Assembly (NCBI GenBank): GCA_023653785.1
Contig: JAMKCH010078644.1
Span: 1 to 64,000, forward strand
Reading direction: 5' to 3'
Source: Ophioderma brevispina
Lineage: Eukaryota > Echinodermata > Ophiuroidea > Amphilepidida > Ophiodermatidae
Length of the DNA: 64,000 nucleotides
The position numbers and the translations under genes are program-made. Each line of letters begins with the position of its first letter. The first letter of the stretch is position 1. A model generated the notes under the pieces. It saw only the letters and a list, made by a program, of their open reading frames with translations, had not been told where the DNA came from and did no database searches. Shown one piece after another: positions 22,658-36,490 of this stretch.

Positions 22658-24238
22658 TATTGAGTCGGTATGTGTGTGTCGCCTGGCCGGGGGCGTAGGG
22701 TGGGGTGGATGTGGGGTTCGTGCTGTGTGTTGGGAGTGATGTCATGGCGTGAACTGCGGGTGGACAATGATTCGCAACGAAAGGATTGTACAGTGCAGAA
22801 GAAAATACCGTGATACGTGAACATTAGTACCCGTAGGTCCTTCATTGATAATTATGTATAGTATATTTACTCAAAAACAATATTAATACTGATATCAAAA
22901 TGAATGATATGGGGAAAACTGGGGAAATGAGCCAGTATTTTGTAGGAAATGACCCAAATAATATGATTAAATAAGCACGTCCTTGACCTGAGAAAACTCT
23001 AGTGGGAAAACCAGTCATACTTAAGTTGACATGCATGGTTGATGAAATTGTTTGAAAAAAAATGGTGATTAATTAGTTTTTTTCACAATATGTTTTTGAC
23101 TCATGCAAATTTAACTCTAACATGGAAATTGATGACCATCTTTGACATCGCAAAACGCCTTTACTTGCTAATACATACCTACTGTACTTAATGTGCCATA
23201 GCCTAATTAAGTCCCTGTTATTCGGTAAATTAACGAACACGCTCCAAACAGCTAACTAAACATAGCCTTAGCATGGCCTAGGATTATATGGCCTCTATAA
23301 ATGTTTTAATCTCTTAATTTCTGAGTTATCACAGCGGCTTTAAAACAAACTTTCATGGATCAACAGCATGTTTTAACAGATTTGAAATCAGATTTTGATG
23401 AGAGTTCTTTGCATGAATGTATTTGCACAGATCAACTTCATCAGATGAAACTTCATTTGATCAATGACATTTTGATACGATAAAGTATTTGGAAAAGAGT
23501 TTTTGCATATAACACAATATTGCAAAAATAATACTGTTTAATAAGACACTTTGAATTGTTCTTCCCAGTCCACAAAGGTCATTCAGTTCAGTTTCAAAAC
23601 TTTAAAAACGCTATGTAAAATGGACTCACTGAGCTTGGCAAATAAATATTATAATAATGTCTAATTTTCTTAGTTCAGTTCCTTCAATAATCGTTTATAC
23701 TTTGGGAATTTGAAGAATTATCTTCAAAGTTATCCAGCTTATTGACAATGGTCTTGGGCTACTTGAAGCTAAAATTAAAGAAAAAGTTATTGAAAAGGGA
23801 TCTTTTTTTCACTATCTAGCTAATAATTGGCTTTTTTGAATGTTTACAATGTTGCAAATTATAATACATTTAATTAATAGAATTCATGCACCGATTGTCC
23901 ATCGAATTCACTAATCTGATGATCTTGCAATTTACATTCGACGCAAAGTTCAGAAAAATTTGTCATAATATTACAGATACAACTAGAATTTCGCGGTTCT
24001 CGGCTTTCGCGGTTTTGCGCGGGGGTACCAGGTTAGGGTTTGTTGGGTTCCGTGCGGAACCTTATCAGACGTAACCTGTTTTGCGATTGTAAACTTTGTC
24101 ACCACCATTAGGGGCCCTGTCTGACTACCGACCACGGGCTCCTTTGCAACATTACCAGGGCCCCTTTACCAGCTGCCCACAAAGTCCCAAGATCCTTTTC
24201 TTCATTTCGAACCTAAAAAACAATTAGACCCCTACCCA

Positions 24239-24264
24239 CCCCCCCCCCCCCCCCCCCCCCCCCC
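24239..24264 (+). repeat. C26 homopolymer
   Basis: A run of 26 cytosines with further C-rich sequence on its left. The run length is probably unreliable in any assembly. Confidence 0.9.
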
Positions 24265-24439
24265 TCAAACTGTCTGGGCAGCCCTTCCCAGCTGTCCGAC
24301 AGAAGAGTCCTTCCAACTAACCCCGATTCCCCTTCTCATCTACCAAAGGTGGGCCCTTGAAACAAAAAACCCGATCTTGGGGTGTTAATGTTCAATTTTG
24401 TTTCACACCACTTCCCCTAATGTCTTTTTTAATTACTTT

Positions 24440-25010
24440 AATTATAGAAACAGTCTTAACACGAGAAGCACGTATGAGTTTTACGTTAGACAATTGTAAA
24501 ACAAGTTTTTCGTCAAGAGGATAAGAACAATGGGCCCACATACTGGAATGAATTATCACCGAACATTAAGTGTTCTAAAAACTTATGCGTTTAAAAGCAG
24601 CTTAAGCATCATCTGGATCTGGATTGGTACGTGGCGACGGACTCAGGAACAAATCCATGTAAAAGCCACGGGAAAAAATTGTTTCATCATTTTCTGATTG
24701 CGTATACCTAGATCTAACTTTCCCATTTTTGTGGCGTGTTTTGGCTTCATTCATTAACTATGTCATAATAAGCTACCTAACATTTAGTTGCGACGTTTTT
24801 GTAGTTTTTTATTTTTGTAATATTTATATACTTTTATGAACGGAGGTGCCCGCGTCCTGACCAACTTTGGCCTTTTGGAGGTGCCCGCGTCTGACCAACT
24901 TTGGCCTTTTGGTCCCCTCCGCTATATAATTGTATTAATTTTTCTCTTCCTTGTAATTGTATCTATAAATGTTGATGATAGGGAAATAAAGAGAACAAAT
25001 GTACAATTCT
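24440..25010 (+). pseudogene. LINE 3' end (RT C-terminus and 3' UTR)
   Basis: Plus-strand fragments read like the C-terminal end of a CR1/L2-type ORF2 (WNELSP-like, then CSK..., then FKSSLKHHLDLDWY at about 24590-24635). A short tail with 'ggaaataaagagaacaaatg' follows, then T-rich sequence. A 36-37 bp tandem duplication (ggaggtgcccgcgtc-tgacc..., 24842-24913) lies in the presumed 3' UTR. It is frameshifted and 5'-truncated, as is usual for dead LINE insertions. Confidence 0.55.
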
Positions 25011-25019
25011 ATCTTTATT

Positions 25020-25380
25020 TTTTTAATTATTTTAAAGATTTTTATTTTTATTAGTTCATTTTTATTTTAGTAACATATTTTATTGATGTTTTTTTCATTT
25101 AGTTGGCATTTTTTATTATTTTTAATTATTTGTTATTAAATTTTTTTTTTTTTGTTTTTATTTAATTATTTATTTTATGTATTTTTAATTAATTTTAATT
25201 TATTTTTTTTTTTCTTTTAAATTCGATTTGTTATTTGTCTTGTTTAGTGTTTTGTCTTTTTTCACTCATTGTTCAATTATTAATCTCTGAATTTTGTATT
25301 TATTTATATTTTAAATTTACTTTATTTTGTTTCCATTGTAATGTTGTTTTATTATTATTTTTCATTTGGCCCTACTTATC
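25020..25380 (+). repeat. T-rich low-complexity tract
   Basis: About 360 bp composed almost wholly of T with A and short 'tttatt' words. It is flanked by the LINE 3' end and a SINE. It probably arose from poly(A)-type tails or slippage. Confidence 0.75.
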
Positions 25381-25401
25381 CCAACTTCGTGATTCACTTT
25401 A

Positions 25402-25700
25402 GCGTGTGGTCCATGGATTGAGCATTCGCCCAGCGCTCTCCAAAGTTTGTGGTTCGAGTCCCACTGCGGCCCACGTGTTGTGCCCTGATAAGGGCGCTTT
25501 ACCTCAATTACACCTCTCCACCCAGGTGTATAAATGGGTTACCAGCATTATTCAATGTTGGGAAGTAACAGACTCGCTGTGCGAGAGGATTGGCGAACCC
25601 CCCACAGCAAAAAATAATATGGAGGAGTCTGGCCCAAACGCTATTGGAAAGAGAGATGGCACTCCGCGCACGAGCTTGCTCGGCACACAGATTTAACTTA
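25402..25700 (+). mobile_element. tRNA-derived SINE
   Basis: An A-box-like 'gtggtccatggattgag' at about 25406 and a perfect B box ggttcgagtcc at about 25451 form a tRNA-like head. It is followed by a body 'gttgtgccctgataagggcg', 'ctttacctcaattacacctc' and 'aggtgtataaatgggttacc'. That body is a common layout in SINEs of marine invertebrates. The copy runs to about 25695 and ends near 'aggttttaaaaaaagaataa'. Segment B lacks it. Confidence 0.75.
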
Positions 25701-27029
25701 CTTAGTAGGTTTTAAAAAAAGAATAAGGGGGGGAGCAAAATACAATGATAATGGCGATCTTTCCTGATAACAAACAGCCTATCTCCAAACAGAGCAAAAA
25801 CTAAATAACAACTATTTTGCAACATGTGATGTTTTAAGATATCAAATTGGGCTGCTTTTTTCCCATTTCAACATTTTTTGGTGGATTTATAATCTTTCCA
25901 CAACAAAAGGAGCACTTCAGTGGTGTGCCTCTAAGTGGCCAATGACAATAAATGATTATGATTCTTTGGAGGCCACAAATTGTAGGTGATAAGCATGAGA
26001 TAAGACCATTTAATTAATTCCACCACCATATCCCTAACACAATAGATGATACATTAAAGACTGCATACAGACCATGACGTTTACACTATGTACCATCATT
26101 ATATAGGATAACTTGACCACAGTGTATTATGGGATATTGGATTTGATTCCTTGACCTTCCACATCTTCAGTCCACCATGCAGTTGAAACCATCTCGCAAA
26201 AAAGGTGCATTCAGGTCGGATAAAAAACAACAACACATTATATCCCTTTTTCAGTAACACATCTTAAATGTTCCATGTTTAAATCATCCCCCGATGCCTT
26301 CGATTTCCATATTTTTTTCCATTTTCTTCACCAAATAGCTTCCCAACTCTTTCCAAGCACACTCATGTATTACATTTTCGCTCATATGATACCCCAAGTA
26401 GAACATGGAATATTCCGGACTGGCAAGTCTCTAGATGTCTTCATTTCTTGATATAACTTGCCTCAGAAATCACCCAAAAAATCCAAAAAACCCCCCCCCC
26501 TTTTTTTTACTCCATCAAAACACCAACACAAGCCTTTCGGCCCTTGATAAGACTTCAACACATAACTATCCAATTTATAGCTCTAAACACCCTCCCTCGA
26601 TCCAAAACTGTTGACAGAAGTCCCCAAATTTTCTCACAGTGCAAAAGGCAGTACCTACCCCCAATACGTACACACTTACTGCTCTGTCAGCACATTTTTG
26701 GATTTCAAAAGTAGACCCAGTTTAATATACCGACATACGTCTGATAATAATGGAACTGAAAATCCAGCTTAACTTGGTAATCCCATTGGAATGGGGTAAA
26801 ACTGGATTACCCATAAAAAAAATTTCATATCTACCTCATTCTTTCACCAAATTTCTTTACATTGTCTTCAGACCGCAAAGTAGAAATATAACAGATATGA
26901 AACATCAACTTCGTCACAGTTGAGTAAACAGGTCGGGGTCAAATGTTGTGGTTTCTCTCGTATATTAGATTAAATTGTGTGCAAAATTGATGACAGTGGC
27001 AGACGTAGCATTATTAATCGCAAAATGAA

Positions 27030-27135
27030 CTTTGCTGTGGATGGGACTCTAACCCACAACCTCGCGTTTCAGATCTCGGATGCCTCATAGATATTAGAAG
27101 GCGCGAAGCGCTAGATAGGCACGTAGCCAAAGCGA
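27030..27135 (-). repeat. tRNA-like SINE relic, minus strand
   Basis: The reverse complement reads '...gaggttgtgggttagagtcccatccacagca', with a B-box-like gggttagagtccc and a tRNA-like T-arm. The rest cannot be folded into a sound cloverleaf. The adjacent ggcgcgaagcgc is a short palindrome. A SINE head or tRNA pseudogene is the best reading. Confidence 0.35.
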
Positions 27136-29236
27136 ACGAAAGCCCGCCGCACTTGGTTGCGCACCGAGCCTCTCCTATACCCGCTGTATTAGCTGGAGTA
27201 AAAATTTCCTCCAATAATATTCAGGAGCTGAGCGCGACCAATTCCTTAAGCATTGAACGCGTGCCAGCTGCGAGACGCGATTGCTCTCATTCCGCGCTAC
27301 TAAACACACACAGAGTGTGATATTAGAACATTGGCATGATGGTTGATTGTTAGTTTTCTAGGGTGGTATACCTACCTGGAATGTTGGCTTGAATTACGCC
27401 TATGAATTCTTATATTTCCATGCAACTTTTTTAAAAATCACATTTGTATATTTTTCTTTAAAATTTTGTGTGGAAAGAAATGTAATATTAGTAGCATTCC
27501 TAAGGAATTTTTATGTACATTGACTTGTATGATGTTTTGTAAAAATTGGCAAATCGTCTTTCATATAGTACGTCGTCCGTCGTCCCTCGTCCGTCCGGTT
27601 TGAAGGTGTGGAACATGTTATTTAGTTGTTAGTTTTTGCTACCCTTAACAAATAAGCAATGCATAGAGAATTTCAAATATAAGGTTATTTGGTAGACACA
27701 ATTGCAGTCAGCCCGGTGGAATACTCAATATTTACTTATTATTACAGAGTTTAGGTTAGGGGGTGTTGAAAGTTGTGTCCGCAAATGAACATTTGGCCAC
27801 GGCAACTATTAATTTTAACCTTCGGTTCAAAAATCTGGGGGGGGCTCAACAATATAATTTTCAAACTTTTGTTTTTCAAAAAAGATTATATTAAAGTGAT
27901 TAGCAAAGCGATAATGCGAGAGAATCGAAAAAATGTGGAAATGCGTGATGTTTAACTTACATCAGGGGATTAAAGTGTGTACAAGTTCTAAAACCTGTTA
28001 ATGTAGAAAACACTAAACACCAACGTATTTGAGGAAATTTGCCATACCGTCTCCCTCAAATAGACATACAGCGACGCGTCTCAAAATCTGCACTAAAAAG
28101 CTTGATTGTGGTTTACACCAGTACCGAATAAACACAGATCACTGTTTTGTGTTTGAAGTCAAACTGTGTTGATCATGGGTGCCCATACACGGCCCCTTAA
28201 AATCTGTGATATTCACCGGAAAAGGCTTTTTTAATCTCAAGTCGGATTTCGATAACGCACGTATAGAAATTACAGAATCAGTAAAAAGTACTGCTTGTCT
28301 TTACTACCACGGATTTCAAGTCAACCACTTGTATGGTTATGTTCGCATATCCCTGTCAGTACAAAAATATAAAAATAAATTTTGTATGATTTTTTTCGAT
28401 GTTTCGGATTAGCAAATCGCTGCTTATCTCTTTAAAAAGGGATTACCCAAATTTTAATCCTGTAAAGTTCCCATTTTTTTACCTCAGAAGCTAAATGAGA
28501 TTTTAGTTCCCCAGGTTGCACATTTATCAAAATTTTAAGTTCATAGGCCACTACTTCGGGGCCGCGCATGCATACCTGAAAAAGTTGAGTGTCTTCCCCA
28601 CTTCAACTTAATCAAAAACCTGGTTTACTAAAACTTTAAATATGACCGTGCTCTTCAGAAAAGGAAAAATCCTACTTTTGGCAATAGGTATGCCTAAAAA
28701 TTCATAAAGCAAAATGGCATGATCACCACAAAACTCAATCTGTAGTCGTACAATCCATACCTTCGTACTCGTGTTATTTTGTTCCTGCGTTTAATTAATA
28801 ATTTATACACTCTTAGTAACGCGTATTTCAAAATTACACGCACGACGAGTTGCCCCGGTGCGTAAGTTTAAGCGTATCGCGGGACGATTAAACAATAACA
28901 AACACCGACAGGTTCGAAAATGCCAACGAAAAGGGTCGGCTGCACTGCGTGATCCAAAACGCGCAGGTACGGGCCCTTTTCTAGCGCCTTCGGCGCTATA
29001 GGATTTCTGCGGAGGCGTATCAATGCGCAACCACGGCCATGTGATGGGTCCATTCGAGTTTCAACACCATAGAGTTCGATGCGTATGAACGGAAGGCTGT
29101 GGTTCGAGTAACATATTTAAAAGCAATTAATTTTTGCGAGGAATAAGCCTACGTTAGGACTGTCATTCAATTTATCACATATTTGTATTTATTCTAAGGC
29201 AGTTTAATTCACAAGAGGTTTAAGTCCAACTTTTTC

Positions 29237-29412
29237 TATATATATATAGAGTAGATGAGATATAGATATAGAATAGTATATATATATATATAGATAACAT
29301 ATATATATAATAGATATAATATATATATATAAGATATAAATAAGATATCTATAATTATATCTATATATTATATATATTAATTATATATATATAATATATA
29401 TATATATATAAA
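29237..29412. repeat. (TA)n-rich microsatellite cluster
   Basis: About 175 bp of interrupted tatata and tagata words, able to form strong cruciforms. The exact length is probably unreliable. Confidence 0.9.
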
Positions 29413-30959
29413 TCTACAAATAGTATATTAGGGAGACAGTTGAATAATTAATTAGCTATATGATTGCTCTTATGTTATTAAATTAATTATATCATATCCT
29501 TTGTTATTCTAGTGGATTACCCTTTTTCATTGCATAAATATATTTCAGATCCTTTGACGGAATAAACCGGAATTCTAAAGGAAACGTTGGGGAAACAGTA
29601 AATGTCTCCCTAACGTATTCATGGTACATAACAAGATCAGTGTCTCCCAAGGTAGGATTATAGGGTTATATTAGGCAGTTCAGTTACCTATTACGTAATC
29701 GGGGACCGATCTACTGCCACTGAAAAGTGTGTGCGAGTGGTGCGTAGAGAACAAAACATTCTACAGCAATCATCAATTTAATTCAAAATAAATGTAATAC
29801 CAAGTTCATTCCCCAATCAAAATATCGTTGTTGCAAGCATATTTCCCACTAACATTCTAAAACGGATCGAAAAATAAGAGGTAGGTTGGTAGCTATCGCG
29901 TGAGATACCTGATAAGTCATCTCTCAAAATAGCAGTTTTAGAGCATCATTTCAACGCACCATATGGAAAACGAATGGTAAACATAGACCACGCCGCTTGG
30001 AACCATCTTTGAGGAGTTTAGCATTTAAGTGGACTAACGGGACTGACGAATGTGTAAATCGGAGCGCTGCGACTGGTACAGGCCTTCAGATGTGGGACTT
30101 TTTGGAAGTCTGTTGACATGATACAGCTGGGTGGGGTTGTTTTTTGATTTGTGAATCAGATGTGTGGTTGTGAGATATGTTTTTTTTTAAAATTCGCGAT
30201 TTTTTTTTGCCAAAAACGAAAATATTTCAGAAAATCAACAAGATATGCTAGCATTACTATTGATCAAAGAATTTATTGTATTTTTTACAAGCAATTTTGG
30301 GATCCCTAACAGCGCTCCAAAAAGAAGACTAATCATGAGTAATGCGTAAAGTCCCACCAAGTAACCCGCTGCATTCCAAACTTGATGCTTGAATGGCAAC
30401 CTGTGGAGCTCACGTGGACGGCGCTGTACTTTAAGACAGTTGTTGATGTAAAAGTGCAAAATTATAAGTTTGTATTCCCAGTGAAATATGAAGTATGTAA
30501 TACATTTGCCTATATGACATTAAATCATCCGATTGTGCCGTATTGTGGGGAGGAAAGGCCGCTTTCGTAGCGGGGTATGGTCTTCGATGTAGGATGAAGA
30601 ATTTATAAAACCAAATGCCTGTCCAATAAAATCTGCTGACTTGTTTACACTTTTTTGATTAGACCTTCTGTTTTGCCCTTATAGCAGGTCCTTCAATTGC
30701 TTCTTGACGGATATGGTTATTAATTACATTAGGGGACGGGCATGCATTATTACACCAGAGAAAAGAGGATTTCAATCTCAATTTTTTTTTCGGCGAGAAG
30801 GTCGCATTCCCCTTCTCGCTTTTTTCCGTTAAAAAATGAAAGTTGAAAGCCATTGTTCCTCCTCGCTTCTTGATGACAAATTTCATGTTGAACTCTCTCG
30901 CTTACAATTTCTTCGCATTCCCCTATTCCTCCATTCCCGCCTTACTCACAATAATGAAC

Positions 30960-31240
30960 CTGCCCTTATTTTAATTTTCACGGGGGGGGGGGGGGCACTC
31001 CAACATGAAATTCATATGGGTGTAAGGCTAGCGATTTCAACAAACCCAGAGCATTCGGTAACATGGAAAAATAGAGGGCTTTGGTTGATATACAACCAAA
31101 TTGCCCATAATAAGGTGTTATTTGGGGGGACAAAAAAATATGTAACTTCTCAAAAAAGTCGAAATTTTCAAAATGTTAGGGTTATTTGGTGTCAATTTTT
31201 TCAAAGTCTCCAAAATATAGGGGCCTTTTAGTGAAGTGCA
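30960..31240 (+). repeat. Dispersed repeat starting at a G-tract
   Basis: A run of 13-14 G is followed by 'cactccaacatgaaattcat' and a moderately conserved-looking body. I recognise this combination as a common dispersed repeat in marine invertebrate genomes, from memory only. No coding is supported. Confidence 0.35.
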
Positions 31241-32368
31241 ATGATGCTAGACAATGGGGGTCTAACAGCCTTATATACATTTTTTGCGCATTTTGATAAA
31301 AATGTAATTAGGTCATGAAATAAATTTTTCAAACTCATTATTTACAAAGTTGTGTTTTTTGTACAGGTTGGAAGAAAAACGCATGAAAATTACAGATTGA
31401 TAGCTTGTGAAAATTCCTACAAAATCAAATTTATAAAAAATCTCAAATGCTCATTTTTTTGCAAAACAATATGCAATTAGGCCTATGTACTTTCATCAAC
31501 AACTCCTCTTCTTCACAGTTTTGTTGGTAAAGTTTGAAGTGGAAACCATAAAATTTCAGACTGATAATTTGTAAACCTCTCACAAAGGCAGAAAAATAAC
31601 AAAACTCTTCAATTTTGCACTGTTTGGTTAAATAATTATGTTTATATAGGGGCTAATTTACAATGAGTTATGAGCATTAATTAGGCTCATTTGTGCATAT
31701 TATCTTTTGTTTATGCTCATAAAAAAAAATTCCTGAAATATCCATTATTGTTTTCATTGTGGATTTTAAAAAAATGCAACCTTTTGCCTCGTTTTTGGTC
31801 AAAATATGCTAATTAGGGTAGTAAGGGCTATCGAATAGACTGTTGCTCTGCAAAATTCTTTATATGAGTGTATAAGTAGAAATCCTGCAAGTTGCATAAG
31901 ATAGTGTGTAATTTTTCTTAATTACACCTATATTAAGAAATGGTTCTTTTCCTTTTCATTGACAAACACAAAATTTAAACTTTTTCCGTCAAAAATTCAA
32001 TTAGTTGAATAATGGATGGATAAATACTTGTAATGTAGGTACATATATCCGGAACATAACCTAAAAAAATCAAGTGTAATCCTTTTTATCGTTTAGATTC
32101 TGTACATATTTTTGTGTTGAAGAGGACACTCACCATGGTTTGCCATGGCATAATACATCAAATAAAAGACTTGACCTGTTGACCCTTGTTCTCTCATGGA
32201 CTGTTGTGTACGAGTACAAAATTTGAATAAGTTTTGCAACGGAATGTCCCCGATTCAAAATTCGAAGTGTCCGGTTTCTGACTAGTTTCTCTTTCACATT
32301 CACATACATTTGAAACCCCCAGATCAGACACTTATTTTCACCTGTGTGGAAACTGCCTAGTTTTTTTA

Positions 32369-32416
32369 ATATATATATATATATATTATATATCTATATA
32401 TATATATATATATAGT
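32369..32416. repeat. (TA)n microsatellite
   Basis: A short interrupted TA tract. It is unrelated to the larger one at 29237. Confidence 0.9.
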
Positions 32417-35400
32417 ATATATAAATCACTGAGTCCGCATTAATTATGTATTCGCTGATTCTATACTTCCTTCTCTTTTTAAAATTTTTTGTTTAGGTTC
32501 ACAAAGAGTGAGAAAAAATTACTCCCAAAATTCAACTTGATTCCGATCGCGCGTTTTGATGTTTGATGGCAAATACAGTGTCCTCATAGGCGACTCTGCT
32601 GATATCTGTCCCGTAAACGGGACAGGAAATACAACTTCGAATTTTCTTTTCTTGCAGAGTGCCATTGCTACGAATGTGCCATGTCGATTAAAAACTCACA
32701 CTACAACCAAGCCGGTTGGGTATCCGAAGCGGTGAATCGGACATGGCAAGCCAGCGAAAACCACTAACCATACTTTTTAATTTATTTATTTACTGGTTTA
32801 TTTTTATTTATTTATGTTGTTGAATTGGTTGAAGTCTACAAAAGGCACTCTTTCGTAAAGTCTATCATCATCTGCTTTGTGTGCAAAGATTTTTGGCGAA
32901 ACATTTCGAATAATTTATCATATAGTTGCGTATATCGTCATTTACGTTACGCTTTATTTTACCCCTAGGTCTCAACATGTTAAGCTATCCATATAACACG
33001 TTATGCAGTCACAGTGTGAAACAATAGCTACATTTTGATTAGTTCGCCAAGGGCAAAGAACACAACCCCTGCCTACTTTACTATAAACGTATCCTTTATA
33101 AACGTGAATATAACAAACAGATAAGTACATGTATCACTTTATGTTCTCTTTATAAAACACGGTGATCTGTGTCTATACAAATAATACGCGCATTAGCAAG
33201 TAGGTCAAATAAGCAACAGAGTTGCTCTGCACAGTCAACAGCCAAAGTACTTCACGAAGGGCACACTTCCAAGGATGCACTGTTCTGAAGAAGGAACACG
33301 ACTTAAAATATAACCCCAGACCCGAAGATTCTCCGACTTGGCGTAACCAAAATCGAGTGCCCAAAAGTATATAATGAGCATACGCCCTTCAATTTATCAA
33401 ATAGTTTTGGGCACCACCATATTGTGTAGCGTAGCTTCGTATTTTGAAATCCTTAATGCATATTTATAAGACAAAACTGCGGTTATTTTACGTTGCGTTC
33501 GCCACACTCAGCGAGTGAAAACAACAATAACACTGATGCCCACATGCTATCATCTCGTACTCAATATCTCTTTTCCTAAGCAAATTAGCAGGGTCATCGG
33601 GAGACTTTTTGTGCATAGAATGCAGGAATCTTTTTTGATGCATGGACCTTTCATCATTGGGTTTCGCATAATATTGCAGAAAAAATCGTCCGATCAGACA
33701 ATGGAACCTGGGGAAATGCAACACGATAACATAACTCTTGACGCACATATTTATATGCGAGTGCTTGCGCCTCAACAGTGACGACAAGCGCGCGCGTGCT
33801 TACGCATCAACAACCCGGCGCGCTGTGTTTGAGAGAAATCGGTTACGAGCTTGGGCTATTCCACCAATACACTACACGCGATTCCCCTCTGGGTTTATAT
33901 TCACAGCCTATATAAAGCTGAGAGGACCGCTAAGACATAATTAAGACAAGAACTGTCATTAAAAAAGACATGGCGGGAGATGGATAATTGTGAAGTTAAT
34001 TTTAGGCTAGGCCCTCAATATTAGAAGTGAAACTGAACTGGGGGGGCTCCATAGTCTTTCTGTTGATGCATCCAAGTGTACGTCGGTTTCATTGACATAA
34101 GGTCATCGTGTGGGCTTTTTAGATGAAATGTGGTACTGAATTCCTTTAAATGCGTTCATTTAACACCATAAATCCGAAATACCCCTTTTAATATACGATA
34201 CCATACCAATTGATTCCGTCATGCTTTGTATGACGTTTTTGCAGATGCGTTTGACGGAATGAATGGAAATACCTCATCTTCATCAATGGGACTTCTAGAT
34301 GAAAACGTCTACCATTTGATCAAAGGGGACCCTTACCTGAGCCAGAAAATTCGAGGTCAAAGGTCACACCCATAGGTTAAATGTCACAGCACGGGAAAAT
34401 ACACTGGTAATTGTCTAAAGATCATCATAACTGAAGACTTGACGTCATCACACCAAACCTATGTGTTCACCGTTTCCTCTTGTGTTCTTGCCAGTATCAC
34501 TGTTTTCATCAATCCACCTTATTATGTGAACACGTAGAGGACAATGGGGGTCTAGGGACTCACAAATCATCGTTTTCCAGTTTTAACGAATAACGATCTA
34601 ACTTTTTTTGACATAAATTTTTGTATATGTTGGTATAACTTGGTATATTTTGGTATACTTTGGATACGAATCTTTTCATGAAAAAAATATTAAAACCATC
34701 ACCCCGTTAAGTAGAATAATTATGCGAGTCCCTAAGAGCCCCTGTCCAATCACCGGAGTTTCAGTAAATTAAAACAATCAATTTATGAATCTTTTTTTCC
34801 TGTTTAGGTGTTTACATATCATGTAGTTAAACAATAAATAATAAATATAAACTTCATTAATATCCTTTCCTGCTGATATCAATCACTCACTTGGTTTTGC
34901 CATATCTTCCATCCCGGCTACTGTACATAACCAATGGGAAGTTTATGCATATGCCGCCTATTAGAAATATGACATATTAACATCATTTGTGTTCAAAACG
35001 TAGATTGGACCGTTTTGAACACATATTAACAACTTTTTCATTCCCACATATATATTTTGTGGAACGAAACCGTGTTAATTTGTGTTCCCTTTGTCCGAAT
35101 TTGAAATAACTTTTTTTTGCCTTTAATTTTGGTCTTTTTTGTGTGATTCTAAATTTTATTGCTAAATTGTTATTGTTTTAAGATGACCCTGCATGTGTGA
35201 TACAAATTCTGCTAAAATTTCTTCGAGAATGTGGTTTCCGTGTGCAGGGGGGTCCATGTGAACCTCCCTTGTCACCAACGGGATAAGCAATCTGCCACTT
35301 CAGTATTAACGTCGACCCTCGGTTATCTCTCTGTTTTTCCATAGGTTCTGCATAGAAACAAAAAGGATTGTCTCGAACTACTAGACTCAACATTTTGGAA

Positions 35401-36089
35401 ATGGAAAACGGTTCTGAATGGTACCTTTATTTATGCATTGCATTGTGGGATTGATTTGTCTTACGTGTTGTATTACACTGTCCAATCATGGGCGTTATAA
35501 TTATTGTCATTGTATTGGGTGTCCATGTTAACTGAGGCACAACGCATAATGAACATCGCTATGAACATAGCTTGCAATACGTGAAACCTTGAGTATTTTG
35601 TAGAAACGCAAAAAAAAAAAAAAAATCAAAATGGCCAGCAAAACCCAAAAGAAATCACCCATTACTCAAAAGTTGTAAATTTTGAGCCTGTCTAGTTAAA
35701 ACATTCAATGTGACCATTAAAATATGATTTTGTAATCAATTAATTCAATATGGCCGCCAATATAATAAAGTATCTGATCGTGATCTACTTTTGACTGCAG
35801 ATTGGTAACATGGTATCCATTCTGAAATAACTCTAATGACTCTAAGATGACTATAATTGATAACTTTATCTAACCTAGAGCTGCAATGTTTGTGTATATG
35901 CCTGTAGATCAATCAGATCATTTTAAATATCATTATGTAATCAGAGAGATGTAAGATGTCATCCAAGATGGGTGTCGAATATGGCTGGCAATGGCACTTA
36001 CTAAGCGGTAAAAAATTCGATCACTAATACTCTAGAGGTATCTCTTTGTTTTTGTTAGGTTTTAGGCATTCATTGACATCCATCTTGAG

Positions 36090-36490
36090 ATCTTGGCACC
36101 CTGACTCAAGACAGAAAATTGGTATTTAGCACAACTGCATACTATGATTTCAGATTTGAAAAGCCCGATTGCCAAAACAATTTATGTGTGCTTATCATTC
36201 CATCATGAAATACCCATGGACAAGTCTGCAGTTGTGCTAAGTAACAGTTTTCTGTCTTTTGCCAGGGCGGGGGGGGGTGTAGGACACGATCTGCTCGATT
36301 TGGGCATTGGGGAATTCCATGCCTAAGAAAAATGATGATCCGTGGACAAGTCTGTTCTGCTGACTTATTGTTCAATGTACCATATCTTGAGAACCACTCA
36401 ACCAAAATGAACATTTTTTTCAGTCAAGATGCTCAATTACCCATTCTTTATGATAAAATAAAATCCACAGATATCAAATTAAAAAAAGTG
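36090..36490 (-). mobile_element. Non-autonomous mariner derivative, copy in segment B
   Basis: Nearly base-identical counterpart of 15540-15935, in the same inverted orientation relative to the full mariner element. It includes the 135-bp portion bounded by 'ggacaagtctg' repeats. Confidence 0.7.

Larger units (their letters stand above)
23968..26738. mobile_element. 2.77-kb composite block present only in segment A
   Basis: In segment B the flanks join directly (cagaaagatttgtcccatat, then cagataataatgg at 44511). In segment A 'cagaaaaatttgtc' is followed by about 2.77 kb before 'ctgataataatgg'. The block holds a C26 tract, a LINE 3' end, T-rich sequence and a SINE, so it is a composite. Either several nested insertions occurred in A or one deletion occurred in B. 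No single pair of termini delimits it. Confidence 0.65.
13355..26940 (+). repeat. Segment A of a large direct duplication
   Basis: From about 13355 to 26940 the sequence is collinear with 34319-44715 in the same orientation. Landmarks shared in order are: ccaaacctatgtgttcaccg (13483/34454), the 'tttggttttgccatatct' block (14339/34892), an almost identical core (15585-16560/36140-37085), the mariner element, the repeat at 18780/38960, the LINE remnant, the GAGTTATG repeat, the (GT)n tract, and gataataatggaactgaaa (26740/44512). Segment A is longer because of several insertions. Its left edge is also similar, inverted, to 59260-59400. It could be a true segmental duplication, two copies of a very large nested repeat, or retained haplotypes. 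Confidence 0.85.
26941..34318. other. 7.4-kb spacer between segments A and B
   Basis: No gene is recognisable. It holds a minus-strand tRNA-like relic, a CGTCC-rich patch (about 27568-27598), two (TA)n tracts, a G-tract repeat near 30960, a small hairpin tagcgcc/ggcgcta at about 28981-29000, and a 20-bp palindrome ctgtcccgtaaacgggacag near 32608. Open frames up to 131 codons (30836-31231) cross the G-tract repeat and look incidental. Confidence 0.55.

Noticed and set aside
27570..27600. CRISPR-like short repeats (cgtcc words)
   Set aside because: Simple-sequence repetition without spacers, in a eukaryotic genome.
30836..31231. Plus-strand 131-codon open frame
   Set aside because: It crosses a G-tract dispersed repeat, and no domain or splice evidence supports coding.
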